Shown: positions 24,960 through 33,464 of the stretch, in pieces
Position numbering within the stretch: the first letter of the stretch is position 1
How the letters are laid out: each line of letters opens with the position of its first letter
Assembly (NCBI GenBank): GCA_965247565.1
Contig: CBDFHF010000003.1
Location: 186,001-250,000, forward strand
Source: CBDFHF01 sp965247565
Lineage (GTDB): Bacteria; Pseudomonadota; Gammaproteobacteria; Methylococcales; Methylomonadaceae
Length of the DNA stretch: 64,000 nucleotides
Direction: 5' to 3'
Position numbers and translations under genes: made by a program
The notes under the pieces: model-generated
The model's database searches: none
Told to the model about the DNA's origin: nothing
The model's input: only the letters and a program-made list of their open reading frames with translations

Positions 24960-27047
24960 ATGGCAAAAGAACCCAAAACAGAACCCCTGGAAAAACAACT
25001 CTGGAAAGCCGCCGATAAGCTGCGCAAAAACATTGATGCCGCAGAATATAAACACATCGTGTTAGGTTTGATTTTTCTCAAATACATTTCAGACTCGTTT
25101 GAACAGCACTTCGCCACGTTACAGGCAGGCGAAGGCGAATATGCAGGCGCCGATCCGGAAGATAAAGATGAATATGCGGCAGAAAACGTGTTCTTTGTGC
25201 CGCAAGATGCACGTTGGAGTTATTTGCAATCTAATGCGCGCCAACCAGACATTGGCAAAATAGCGGATGCAGCAATGGATGCGATTGAAGCAGAAAATGC
25301 CTCACTTAAAGGTGTACTCCCCAAAGTATTTGCCCGCGACAATTTAGACCCCGCAAGCTTAGGTCAGCTCATTGATTTAGTCGGCAATATCGCGCTAGGT
25401 GATGCCAAATCGCGCAGCGCCGATGTGCTAGGACATGTATTTGAATACTTCCTCGGTGAGTTTGCTTTGGCCGAAGGCAAACAAGGTGGGCAGTTCTATA
25501 CGCCGCGCTCAGTGGTGGAGTTGTTGGTCGAGATGCTTGAGCCTTACCAAGGCCGTGTCTTCGACCCATGCTGTGGCTCTGGCGGTATGTTTGTGCAATC
25601 TGAAAAGTTTGTGGCAGACCACCAAGGCCGTGTGAATGATATTTCGATTTACGGGCAAGAGAGCAACCAAACCACATGGCGCTTGGCGAAGATGAACCTT
25701 GCCATTCGCGGTATTGAAGCCTCACAGGTCAAATGGAACAACGAAGGCAGCTTTTTAAACGACGCGCATAAAGATGTAAAAGCCGATTACATCATTGCCA
25801 ACCCGCCATTCAATGTAAGTGATTGGTCGGGCGAACTACTGCGCACCGATGGCCGCTGGCAATATGGCGTACCGCCCGCAGGCAATGCCAACTTTGCATG
25901 GCTGCAACACTTTATCTATCACCTTTCCCCCACAGGTCAAGCAGGCGTGGTGCTGGCTAAAGGCGCACTCACCAGTAAAACCAGTGGGGAGGGAGACATC
26001 CGCAAAGCGCTGATTGAGCAAGGCAACGTCATTGATTGCATCGTTAACCTGCCAGCCAAGTTATTCCTCAATACGCAAATCCCCGCCGCCTTGTGGTTTA
26101 TGCGCCGCAACAGAAATACTCCCTCGCCCTTTAAGGGAGAGGGCGGGGGTGAGGGTAAAAAGCAACAAGCCTTCGCCGACCGCAGTAACGAGATTTTGTT
26201 TATTGATGCCCGCAACCTAGGCCACCTCATCAATCGCCGCACCAAAGAGCTGAGCCATGAGGACATTAAACAAATCACTGACACCTACCATGCTTGGCGC
26301 AATGCACCATCACCCCTAGCCCCTCTCCCAAAGGGCGAAGGGAATCCCCCAGAACCCTCTCCCTCTGGGAGAGGGCAGGGTGAGGGAAGCAGTGAGGGCA
26401 ATAAACTACCAGAGAAACTGCTTGAAAACGCACGAAAATTACGAAAAAATCAAACCGATGCTGAAGCTCTACTTTGGAGTTTGTTGCGCAGCCGTCAGCT
26501 TAATGATTGTAAATTTCGCCGTCAGCACCCTGTAGAGCCTTATATTCTCGACTTTTACTGCCATGAAGAAAAGCTAGCGATTGAATTGGATGGCGGACAA
26601 CACAATACAGAATCTGCCATTGCTAATGACCATAAAAGAACCGAGTATCTAAAATCACAAGGTATTACCGTATTACGGTTTTGGAATAATGACGTATTGC
26701 AAAATACCGAATCTGTGTTGCAGCAAATATATAGCACCCTCACCCCAGCCCTCTCCCAAAGGGAGAGGGAGTCAAAAGCAGAACCCTCGCCCTTTGGGAG
26801 AGGGCTGGGTGAGGGGAAAGCCTACCAAGACATCCCCGGCTTCTGCGCATCCGTCAGCCTAGAGCGCGTCAAAGAACTCGATTACGTGCTCACCCCAGGC
26901 CGTTATGTTGGCCTACCCGATGATGAAGATGACTTTAACTTTGCCGAGCGCTTTAACGCCCTAAAAGCAGAATTTGAAGCGCAGTTGGTGGAGGAAGATA
27001 AACTGAATAAAGCCATTGCAGAGAACTTGGCGAGGGTGAAGTTGTGA
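24960..27047 (+). CDS. hsdM: Type I restriction-modification DNA methyltransferase HsdM with DUF559 insertion
   Basis: A 695-residue N6-adenine methyltransferase subunit. The N-terminal HsdM_N helical domain covers about 1-150. SAM motif GQFYTPRSVV is near 177, motif I DPCCGSGGM near 202, and catalytic NPPF near 280. The chain is interrupted after HAWRNA (about residue 449) by roughly 170 residues that include a DUF559 nuclease-like domain (about 481-593) and GEG-rich peptides from palindromes. It then resumes with AYQDIPGFCASVSLERVKELDYVLTPGRYVG, the normal C-terminal part. The reading frame is intact throughout, and the 4-base overlap with hsdS (GTGA) indicates a functional operon. Confidence 0.93.
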   Translation: MAKEPKTEPLEKQLWKAADKLRKNIDAAEYKHIVLGLIFLKYISDSFEQHFATLQAGEGEYAGADPEDKDEYAAENVFFVPQDARWSYLQSNARQPDIGKIADAAMDAIEAENASLKGVLPKVFARDNLDPASLGQLIDLVGNIALGDAKSRSADVLGHVFEYFLGEFALAEGKQGGQFYTPRSVVELLVEMLEPYQGRVFDPCCGSGGMFVQSEKFVADHQGRVNDISIYGQESNQTTWRLAKMNLAIRGIEASQVKWNNEGSFLNDAHKDVKADYIIANPPFNVSDWSGELLRTDGRWQYGVPPAGNANFAWLQHFIYHLSPTGQAGVVLAKGALTSKTSGEGDIRKALIEQGNVIDCIVNLPAKLFLNTQIPAALWFMRRNRNTPSPFKGEGGGEGKKQQAFADRSNEILFIDARNLGHLINRRTKELSHEDIKQITDTYHAWRNAPSPLAPLPKGEGNPPEPSPSGRGQGEGSSEGNKLPEKLLENARKLRKNQTDAEALLWSLLRSRQLNDCKFRRQHPVEPYILDFYCHEEKLAIELDGGQHNTESAIANDHKRTEYLKSQGITVLRFWNNDVLQNTESVLQQIYSTLTPALSQRERESKAEPSPFGRGLGEGKAYQDIPGFCASVSLERVKELDYVLTPGRYVGLPDDEDDFNFAERFNALKAEFEAQLVEEDKLNKAIAENLARVKL
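26121..26155. repeat. GC-rich palindromic unit translated inside hsdM
   Basis: CCCTC...GAGGG palindrome (26121-26143 core: CCCTC, CCCTT, AAGGG, GAGGG) continuing GGGGGTGAGGG. It translates as PSPFKGEGGGEG, an insert relative to the usual HsdM sequence between LWFMRRN and EILFIDARNLG. Same family as the pairs around the DUF559 segment. Confidence 0.75.
26311..26386. repeat. Left palindromic pair of the DUF559 cassette
   Basis: Two related units, 26311-26342 (CACCCCTAGCCCCTCTCCCA then AAGGGCGAAGGG) and 26355-26386 (CCCTCTCCCTCTGGGAGAGG then GCAGGGTGAGGG), in inverted orientation to each other. Confidence 0.8.
26740..26816. repeat. Right palindromic pair of the DUF559 cassette
   Basis: Two related units, about 26740-26769 (TCACCCCAGCCCTCTCCCAA then AGGGAGAGGG) and 26784-26816 (CCCTCGCCCTTTGGGAGAGG then GCTGGGTGAGGGG), again inverted to each other and closely similar to the left pair. 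Confidence 0.8.
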
Positions 27048-28225
27048 GTGAGTGGAGTTCTTTAAAGCTTGCTGATGCACCATTAGAGATTTTGGATGGT
27101 GACAGAGGTAAAAACTATCCATCACAAGATGAGTTTACAGATTTTGGATATTGCTTATTTTTAAGTACAAAAAATGTTCGATCAATTGGTTTCGATTTTT
27201 CAGAGTGCCAATTTATTTCAAAACAGAGAGACGAACTTTTACGTAAAGGGCGACTTGAGCGCAATGATGTTGTACTCACAACAAGAGGCACAGTTGGTAA
27301 TTTAGGTTTCTTTAATGAAAAGGTAAATTACGAAAAAATTAGAATAAATTCAGGCATGGTCATAATAAGACCAGATGCGACAAAACTATTACCAGCTTTT
27401 AATTTCTATACTTTTAGAAAATTACAATCAGACTTTTTAACATTCACATCAGGCAGTGCTCAACCTCAGTTACCAATTAGAGATTTAAAAGAAATTGAAA
27501 TCTCAATACCACCACTCGAAGAACAAAAAGCCATCGCCTCAGTTCTCAGCAGCTTGGATGACAAAATCGACCTGCTCAACCGCCAAAACACCACCCTAGA
27601 AAGCATGGCCGAAACGCTGTTTAGACAGTGGTTTGTAGAAGAAGCGCAGGAGGATTGGGAGGAAGGTAAACTTTCAGATGTGTCCGACAACATAAGGCAA
27701 TCCGTCCAAGCAAAAGATATTCAGGCAACTACTAAATACATCGGTTTAGAGCATATTGACCGTCGTAATATTGCACTCAAACAATATGGTGTTGGCGAGG
27801 ATGTTAGTAGTAACAAGTATGCTTTTGAAAAAAATGATATTTTATTTGGTAAGTTAAGGCCGTACTTTCATAAAGTATGTTTCTCCCCATTCTCTGGAAT
27901 ATGCTCAACTGACATTTTAGTTATCAGGCCAAAATCCTCCGATTATTTTGCATTCTGTTTGTTTGCATACTTTCAGAATGATGTAGTTGAGTATGCTAAT
28001 TTAGGCTCAGGCGGGACACGAATGCCAAGAACTGATTGGGAAACACTTAAACAATACCCAATTTCATTGCCTGACAAAAACACACTTTTGAAATTTAACG
28101 ATATAGTTTTACCATCAATAAATCAAATTACTGAAAATTTGGTGCAAATCCAAACCCTAGAAAAACTCCGCGACAACTTGCTCCCTAAGTTGATGAACGG
28201 TGAGATAAGGATTAACAATGACTAA
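27044..28225 (+). CDS. hsdS: Type I restriction-modification specificity subunit HsdS
   Basis: A 393-residue specificity subunit with two target recognition domains (about 1-150 and 205-340), each followed by a conserved helical spacer: PPLEEQKAIASVLSSLDDKI in the middle and QIQTLEKLRDNLLPKLMNGE at the C-terminus. HsdS sets the bipartite recognition sequence and holds two HsdM subunits. The start is GTG at 27044, overlapping the hsdM stop. The recognition site cannot be read from sequence. Confidence 0.93.
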   Translation: MSEWSSLKLADAPLEILDGDRGKNYPSQDEFTDFGYCLFLSTKNVRSIGFDFSECQFISKQRDELLRKGRLERNDVVLTTRGTVGNLGFFNEKVNYEKIRINSGMVIIRPDATKLLPAFNFYTFRKLQSDFLTFTSGSAQPQLPIRDLKEIEISIPPLEEQKAIASVLSSLDDKIDLLNRQNTTLESMAETLFRQWFVEEAQEDWEEGKLSDVSDNIRQSVQAKDIQATTKYIGLEHIDRRNIALKQYGVGEDVSSNKYAFEKNDILFGKLRPYFHKVCFSPFSGICSTDILVIRPKSSDYFAFCLFAYFQNDVVEYANLGSGGTRMPRTDWETLKQYPISLPDKNTLLKFNDIVLPSINQITENLVQIQTLEKLRDNLLPKLMNGEIRINND

Positions 28226-28236
28226 TCAAAAAGCTC

Positions 28237-28318
28237 GTAGGTTGGGCTGAAGAATGAAGCCCAACAAATGTTGCAACATACGCTAAACGTTGGGCTTCCA
28301 AAAGTCAGCCCAACCTAC
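28237..28318. repeat. Inverted REP pair (BIME-like), left of transposase
   Basis: Outer arms GTAGGTTGGGCTGA (28237-28250) and TCAGCCCAACCTAC (28305-28318) are perfectly complementary, as are inner arms GAAGCCCAAC (28256-28265) and GTTGGGCTTC (28289-28298). Each half folds alone as a hairpin with stem GTTGGGCT/AGCCCAAC, preceded by GTAG at the outer foot. That is the known hallmark of REPs recognised by RAYT transposases. Confidence 0.88.
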
Positions 28319-28341
28319 AAGATGATGAAATTTGGGGGGTA

Positions 28342-28875
28342 ATGGTTTTGCGTTATCGACGAGCGGATGTGGCAGGCGGCACTTATTTTTTTACGGTGAA
28401 TTTGGCGGATAGAAAAGTCGATTTGTTAACACGCCATCTTGATGATTTGCGCGAGGTGATTAACAAGGTTAAACAGGCGCATCCTTTTGTGATTGAGGCG
28501 ATGGTGGTGTTGCCCGAACATTTGCATGCGATTTGGCGTTTGCCGCACGATGATGTGGATTTTCCTATGCGGTGGAGTTTGATTAAGGCAGGGTTTTCGC
28601 GCCGTATGGATAAAACTGAACCTATACGCGCCAGCCGCCAAGCAAAACGTGAGCGTGGTATTTGGCAACGCCGCTATTGGGAGCACATCATCAGAGATGA
28701 AAACGATTTTGAGCGGCATGTGGATTATATTCATTACAACCCTGTGAAACATGGGCATGTGCAACGTGTGATTGATTGGCCGTTTTCGACATTTCACCAC
28801 TATGTGGAGCGAGGGTTTCTGCCATCGGATTGGGGAGATGGCGAGGTAGATATTTTGACGGGCAGTGAAAGGTAA
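28342..28875 (+). mobile_element. REP-associated tyrosine transposase (RAYT, TnpA_REP)
   Basis: This 177-residue gene encodes a Y1-type transposase of the IS200/IS605-related REP family. The HUH-type metal motif is HLHAIW (near residue 55) and the catalytic tyrosine lies in VDYIHYNPVKHG (near 130). RAYTs cut single-stranded REP hairpins carrying a GTAG foot and are thought to spread REPs; they are usually single-copy residents. Here REP pairs lie on both sides (28237-28318 and 28888-28963), so the whole piece resembles a REPtron. It sits between hsdS and the RhuM-Fic gene. The coding frame is intact. Confidence 0.93.
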
Positions 28876-28887
28876 TATGTTTGTTCT

Positions 28888-28963
28888 GTAGGTTGGGTAG
28901 AGGCACCAAGCTCAACGGATTGATACGGTAAATGTGGGGCTTCCTTACGTCAGACCAACCTAC
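28888..28963. repeat. Inverted REP pair, right of transposase (less perfect)
   Basis: GTAGGTTGGG at 28888-28897 with a partner CTCAAC at 28911-28916 forms one imperfect hairpin. GTGGGGCT (28934-28941) with AGACCAACCTAC (28952-28963) forms the second in opposite orientation. The GTAG/CTAC feet are kept but the stems have drifted compared with the left pair. Confidence 0.8.
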
Positions 28964-29018
28964 GGACTAACAGTAATAATGTAGCCTGATCATTAACTGA
29001 AACAAAAATAAATCTGAG

Positions 29019-30011
29019 ATGATGGATACCACTAAACAGCAGATTGTCATTTATCAAACTGAAGATGGTAAAGCGCAAATAGACGTGCAGCTTGAGCAAG
29101 AAACTGTGTGGTTGAGCCAAGCACAAATGGTTGACCTTTTTGATAGAAACAAACGTACTATTTCAGAGCATATTGGCAATATTTTTAAAGAGGGTGAGTT
29201 GCTAGAAAATTCAGTTGTCCGGAAATCCCGGACAACTGCTAGTGACGGCAAAACATATGAGGTGACTGAATATAACCTAGATGTCGTGATATCAGTAGGT
29301 TATCGGGTTAAGTCTCAACGTGGTACGCAGTTTCGCATCTGGGCCAATAACGTACTTAAACAGTACTTGGTGCAAGGCTATGCATTAAATGAACGCAAAC
29401 TCCAAGCTGAGCAAGAAAAGCTGGATGATTTAAAGCGTACGATCGCTTTGTCATCTCGCCTACTACAAAACCAAGCATTAACACTGCAAGAATCACAATC
29501 CATATTGTTGGTGCTTGAAAAATACAGCCACGCACTCACTGTGCTGGATGATTACGACCATCAACGTTTGATGGTGGTTGGTACCAAGGCGGTGACTCGG
29601 CCCAAAATTGATTACCATGAAGCCATGGCGCAAATTCACTTATGGCGCGAGAAAGAAAAGCTTGGCGGCTTATTTGGTAACGAGAAAGATAATTCGTTTG
29701 CAAGTGCGTTAGAAACCATCTATCAAACCTTTGATGGACAAGAGCTTTACCCGAGCATAGAAGAAAAAGCCGCCAATCTGCTATATTTTATTGTTAAGAA
29801 CCATGCGTTTAGCGATGGCAATAAGCGGATTGCCGCAGCGATATTTGTGTGGTTTTTAGAGCGCAATGATCACTTGTATAACGAGCTAGGCGAAAAACGC
29901 ATTGCAGACAATGCGTTAGTGGCGTTTACCTTACTCATCGCAGAGAGCAAGCCTGATGAACGTGAGATGATTGTAAAAGTCATCATTAACTTAATTAACG
30001 GCAATAACTAA
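29019..30011 (+). CDS. RhuM-family protein with C-terminal Fic/Doc domain
   Basis: A 330-residue protein. The N-terminal RhuM domain (about 5-150) shows VWLSQAQMVDLFDRNKRTISEHI and VISVGYRVKSQRGTQFRIWANNVLKQYL. The C-terminal part (about 185-330) is a Fic/Doc domain with the active-site motif HAFSDGNKR (about 262-270). DGNKR instead of GNGR is the Doc form, a kinase-like variant of phosphate transfer. Such genes are common next to type I restriction systems and are suspected effectors or modulators; the target is unknown. Its stop overlaps the hsdR start. Confidence 0.88.
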   Translation: MMDTTKQQIVIYQTEDGKAQIDVQLEQETVWLSQAQMVDLFDRNKRTISEHIGNIFKEGELLENSVVRKSRTTASDGKTYEVTEYNLDVVISVGYRVKSQRGTQFRIWANNVLKQYLVQGYALNERKLQAEQEKLDDLKRTIALSSRLLQNQALTLQESQSILLVLEKYSHALTVLDDYDHQRLMVVGTKAVTRPKIDYHEAMAQIHLWREKEKLGGLFGNEKDNSFASALETIYQTFDGQELYPSIEEKAANLLYFIVKNHAFSDGNKRIAAAIFVWFLERNDHLYNELGEKRIADNALVAFTLLIAESKPDEREMIVKVIINLINGNN

Positions 30012-33000
30012 TGGCTAAACTCACAGAATCCGAAATCGAAACCCTAGCCATTGAGCGTTTGCAAGCGCTTGGGTTTGATTATGTATATGCGCCTGAGATT
30101 GCGCCTGATTCTGCTAACCCTGAGCGTGAGAGCTTTGCCGACGTGTTATTGCTTGGCCGGTTGCGCAAGGCGGTTGCCCGCATTAACTCTGCCCTGCCCG
30201 CTGCCGCTTTAGATGAAGCCATCAAAACCATTCAACGGATTAGCTCACCCGAGTTGTTAGCCAATAATGAAGCCTTTCACCGTTTGCTGACTGAAGGTGT
30301 GAATGTCAGCTATCAGAAAGACGGCAATACCCGTGGTGATTTGGTTTGGCTGATTGACTTCAACCATGTTGATAATAACGAGTTTATAGTGGCGAATCAG
30401 TTCACCATTATTGAAAACAACCAGAACAAGCGACCTGATTTGATTCTGTTTGTGAACGGCTTGCCGTTGGTGGTGATTGAGCTAAAAAACGCAGTTGATG
30501 AAAACGCGACGATTAAATCGGCGTATCAGCAAATCAACACCTATAAAGCCAGCATCCCCAGTTTGTTTACCTATAACGGCTTTGTGGTGTTATCTGATGG
30601 ACATGAAGCGAAAGTGGGCAGTATTTCGGCGGGGTATACTCGCTTTATGGCCTGGAAAACAGCGGATGGTAAAAGTGAAGCTTCTCGTCTAGTTCCGCAA
30701 TTAGAAACGCTGATTGACGGCATGTTAAATAAAACCACGCTGATCGATTTAATCCGCCATTTTATTGTGTTTGAAAAATCTTCTAAAGAAGACCCTAGCA
30801 CCAAACAGATTAGCATTAGCACGGTTAAAAAGTTGGCGGCTTATCACCAATATTATGCAGTGAATGCGGCGGTCATCTCTACGTTAAGAGCCAGTGCAGA
30901 AGTCAGTAGTGTCGCTCAAGCCCCGGCCAGTTATGGTTTGAGTGATGTGCGCAGCCAACCTAAAGGCGATCGCAAAGCCGGTGTAGTCTGGCATACCCAA
31001 GGCAGTGGTAAATCGCTCAGCATGGTGTTTTATACCGGCAAGATTGTGTTGGCGTTGGATAATCCCACCATTGTAGTGATTACGGACCGTAACGACTTGG
31101 ATGATCAATTGTTTGATACTTTTGCCGCTTCCAGCCAACTGTTACGCCAAGAACCTAAGCAGGTAGAAGATCGGCAGCATCTTAAAAAGTTGTTAAAAGT
31201 GGGCTCAGGTGGGGTAATTTTCACCACCATCCAGAAATTTCAACCTGAGGAAGGTAATGTTTATGAAACTTTATCTGAACGCCAGAATATTGTGGTGATT
31301 GCTGATGAAGCCCACCGCACCCAATATGGCTTTAAGGCAAAAACGGTAGACGATAAAAACGCAGCAGGTGAAGTGATCGGGCAAAAAATTGTCTATGGAT
31401 TTGCTAAGTACATGCGTGATGCCCTGCCCAATGCCACTTACTTGGGCTTTACCGGCACACCCATTGAAAGCACTGATGTCAACACGCCTGCAGTGTTTGG
31501 TAATTATGTAGATATATATGATATTGCCCAAGCGGTTGAAGATGGTGCGACAGTACGAATTTATTACGAAAGCCGACTAGCAAAAGTTAACCTGAGCGAC
31601 GCAGGCAAACAGCTGATTGCTGAATTGGATGAGGAACTGGAGCTTGAAACTCAGGATGTCGCCTCTCAACCGAAAGATGCCGAAAAAGCCAAAGCCCGCT
31701 GGACGCAGGTAGAAGCGTTGATCGGTAGTGAGAAACGTGTGCAAAACATTGCACAAGATATAGTGAACCACTTTATGCGGCGCCAGGAAGTCTTTGCTGG
31801 AAAAGGCATGGTTGTGAGCATGTCGCGCCGCATTGCTGCCGCGCTGTACGATGAAATGATCAAGCTAAAGCCCGATTGGCATTCGGATGATTTGAGTCGT
31901 GGCACAATTAAGGTGGTGATGACAGCAGCATCAAGCGATGGCCCACAACTGATGAAGCATCATACTACCAAGCAACAGCGCCGTACTCTGGCTGAGCGCA
32001 TGAAAGACCCACAAGACGAACTAAAATTGGTCATTGTGCGAGATATGTGGCTGACGGGTTTTGATGCGCCCAGCATGCACACGCTTTATATTGATAAACC
32101 CATGCAAGGCCATAATCTGATGCAAGCCATTGCACGCGTAAACCGGGTTTATGGTGATAAACCGGCAGGATTGGTGGTGGATTATTTAGGTATTGCGGCG
32201 GATTTAAAAAAGGCCTTGTCATTTTATTCCGACGCAGGCGGTAAAGGCGACCCCGCTGAAGCGCAAGAACAAGCGGTCGCTTTGATGCTGGAAAAACTGG
32301 AAGTAGTCTCGAATATGTACCACGGCTTTGCCTATGAAAACTACTTTGAAGCGGATACGTCTAAAAAACTCTCGCTCATTTTGGCGGCTGAAGAACATAT
32401 CTTGGGCCTGCAAGATGGCAAAAAGCGTTACCTGAATGAAGTGGCGGCGTTATCACTGGCTTTTGCTATTGCCATCCCGCATGAACAAGCTATGGACGTG
32501 AAGGATGAAGTGGCTTTTTTTCAGGCTGTGAAAGCGCGCTTGGCCAAATTTGACAGCGTTGGCAATGAAAACTCTGATGTGGAAATCGAAACCACCATTC
32601 GGCAGGTGATTGACCAAGCTCTGATTTCAGAACAAGTCATTGACGTGTTTGATGCGGCAGGCATTAAAAAACCGGATATTTCCATTTTAAGCGATGAGTT
32701 TTTGCAAGAACTAAAAAATCATGAACATAAAAATATCGCGCTGGAAGTACTGAAAAAACTGTTAAATGATGAGTTGAGAGTTCGTACTAAAAAAAATCTG
32801 GTGCAAAGCCGAAGTTTGATGGAAATGCTGGAAAATGCCATCAAAAAATATCAAAACAAAATACTGACCGCCGCTGAAATAATGGATGAGCTGATCCGCA
32901 TCAGTAAAGAAATGGTCGCGTCTGATAACGAAGCCCGAAATATGGGCTTGAGTGAATTTGAATATGCGTTTTATACCGCTGTAGCCAATAACGATAGCGC

Positions 33001-33250
33001 AAAACAGCTCATGCAACATGAGCAACTACGGGCATTGGCTGTGGTACTTACCCAAAAAGTGCGCGAAAACGCCACGATTGACTGGACAATTAAGGAAAGT
33101 GTAAAAGCTAAATTGAAAGTCATTGTTAAACGCACTTTGCGCCAGTTCGGTTATCCACCCGATATGCAGTTACTGGCCACTGAAACGGTCCTTAAGCAAG
33201 CAGAACTGATTGCCAATGAATTGATCCAACCTACCCGTTCGCTCAGTTAA
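30011..33250 (+). CDS. hsdR: Type I restriction endonuclease HsdR
   Basis: A 1079-residue restriction and translocation subunit. The N-terminal PD-(D/E)xK nuclease site is RPDLILF (Asp143) and VVIELKNA (Glu157, Lys159). The SF2 motor follows, with Walker A WHTQGSGKSLS near residue 330, DEAH box VIADEAHRT near 430, GFTGTP, and motif VI QAIARVNR. The C-terminal helical region ends in DUF3387-like sequence. It overlaps the RhuM-Fic stop by one base, which suggests coupled expression. No frameshift is seen, so the hsdM-hsdS-hsdR set appears intact. Confidence 0.95.
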   Translation: MAKLTESEIETLAIERLQALGFDYVYAPEIAPDSANPERESFADVLLLGRLRKAVARINSALPAAALDEAIKTIQRISSPELLANNEAFHRLLTEGVNVSYQKDGNTRGDLVWLIDFNHVDNNEFIVANQFTIIENNQNKRPDLILFVNGLPLVVIELKNAVDENATIKSAYQQINTYKASIPSLFTYNGFVVLSDGHEAKVGSISAGYTRFMAWKTADGKSEASRLVPQLETLIDGMLNKTTLIDLIRHFIVFEKSSKEDPSTKQISISTVKKLAAYHQYYAVNAAVISTLRASAEVSSVAQAPASYGLSDVRSQPKGDRKAGVVWHTQGSGKSLSMVFYTGKIVLALDNPTIVVITDRNDLDDQLFDTFAASSQLLRQEPKQVEDRQHLKKLLKVGSGGVIFTTIQKFQPEEGNVYETLSERQNIVVIADEAHRTQYGFKAKTVDDKNAAGEVIGQKIVYGFAKYMRDALPNATYLGFTGTPIESTDVNTPAVFGNYVDIYDIAQAVEDGATVRIYYESRLAKVNLSDAGKQLIAELDEELELETQDVASQPKDAEKAKARWTQVEALIGSEKRVQNIAQDIVNHFMRRQEVFAGKGMVVSMSRRIAAALYDEMIKLKPDWHSDDLSRGTIKVVMTAASSDGPQLMKHHTTKQQRRTLAERMKDPQDELKLVIVRDMWLTGFDAPSMHTLYIDKPMQGHNLMQAIARVNRVYGDKPAGLVVDYLGIAADLKKALSFYSDAGGKGDPAEAQEQAVALMLEKLEVVSNMYHGFAYENYFEADTSKKLSLILAAEEHILGLQDGKKRYLNEVAALSLAFAIAIPHEQAMDVKDEVAFFQAVKARLAKFDSVGNENSDVEIETTIRQVIDQALISEQVIDVFDAAGIKKPDISILSDEFLQELKNHEHKNIALEVLKKLLNDELRVRTKKNLVQSRSLMEMLENAIKKYQNKILTAAEIMDELIRISKEMVASDNEARNMGLSEFEYAFYTAVANNDSAKQLMQHEQLRALAVVLTQKVRENATIDWTIKESVKAKLKVIVKRTLRQFGYPPDMQLLATETVLKQAELIANELIQPTRSLS

Positions 33251-33464
33251 AAGAATCGTGGATTTGCGAAGCGCTTAGAATGCATGATCGCTGACTAGTG
33301 ATTTGACCTTATAAAGTATCAAACTTTCCTTTGGCTACGTTCAGGAAACACAGCCGTAACAAGCCCAGAGCGAAGTAACAATAAGGTATCCTTGGCGAAG
33401 TCGGGGAGTAGCCCAACGACTTGAAATATTAAAAGATCGGATCTATAACCCGTCAATTCTTCTT

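Larger units (their letters stand above)
26305..26820 (+). mobile_element. In-frame DUF559 cassette with flanking palindrome pairs inside hsdM
   Basis: Between the HsdM segments HAWRNA and AYQDIPGF lie about 516 bases in frame. The left palindromic pair is 26311-26342 and 26355-26386, the DUF559 segment about 26400-26739, and the right pair 26740-26769 and 26784-26816. The DUF559 part shows NARKLRKNQTDAEALLWSLL, FRRQHPVEPYILDFYC, LAIELDGGQH and VLRFWNNDVL, the Vsr/PD-(D/E)xK-like core with its Asp and Glu. DUF559 genes are known to occur widely and often near such repeats, but mobility is inferred here, not shown. Edges are approximate. Confidence 0.8.

Noticed and set aside
25000..33250. CRISPR array or prophage in the accessory island
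   Set aside because: The repeats are REP hairpins and GC-rich palindromes, not spaced direct repeats, and no phage structural or integrase gene is seen.
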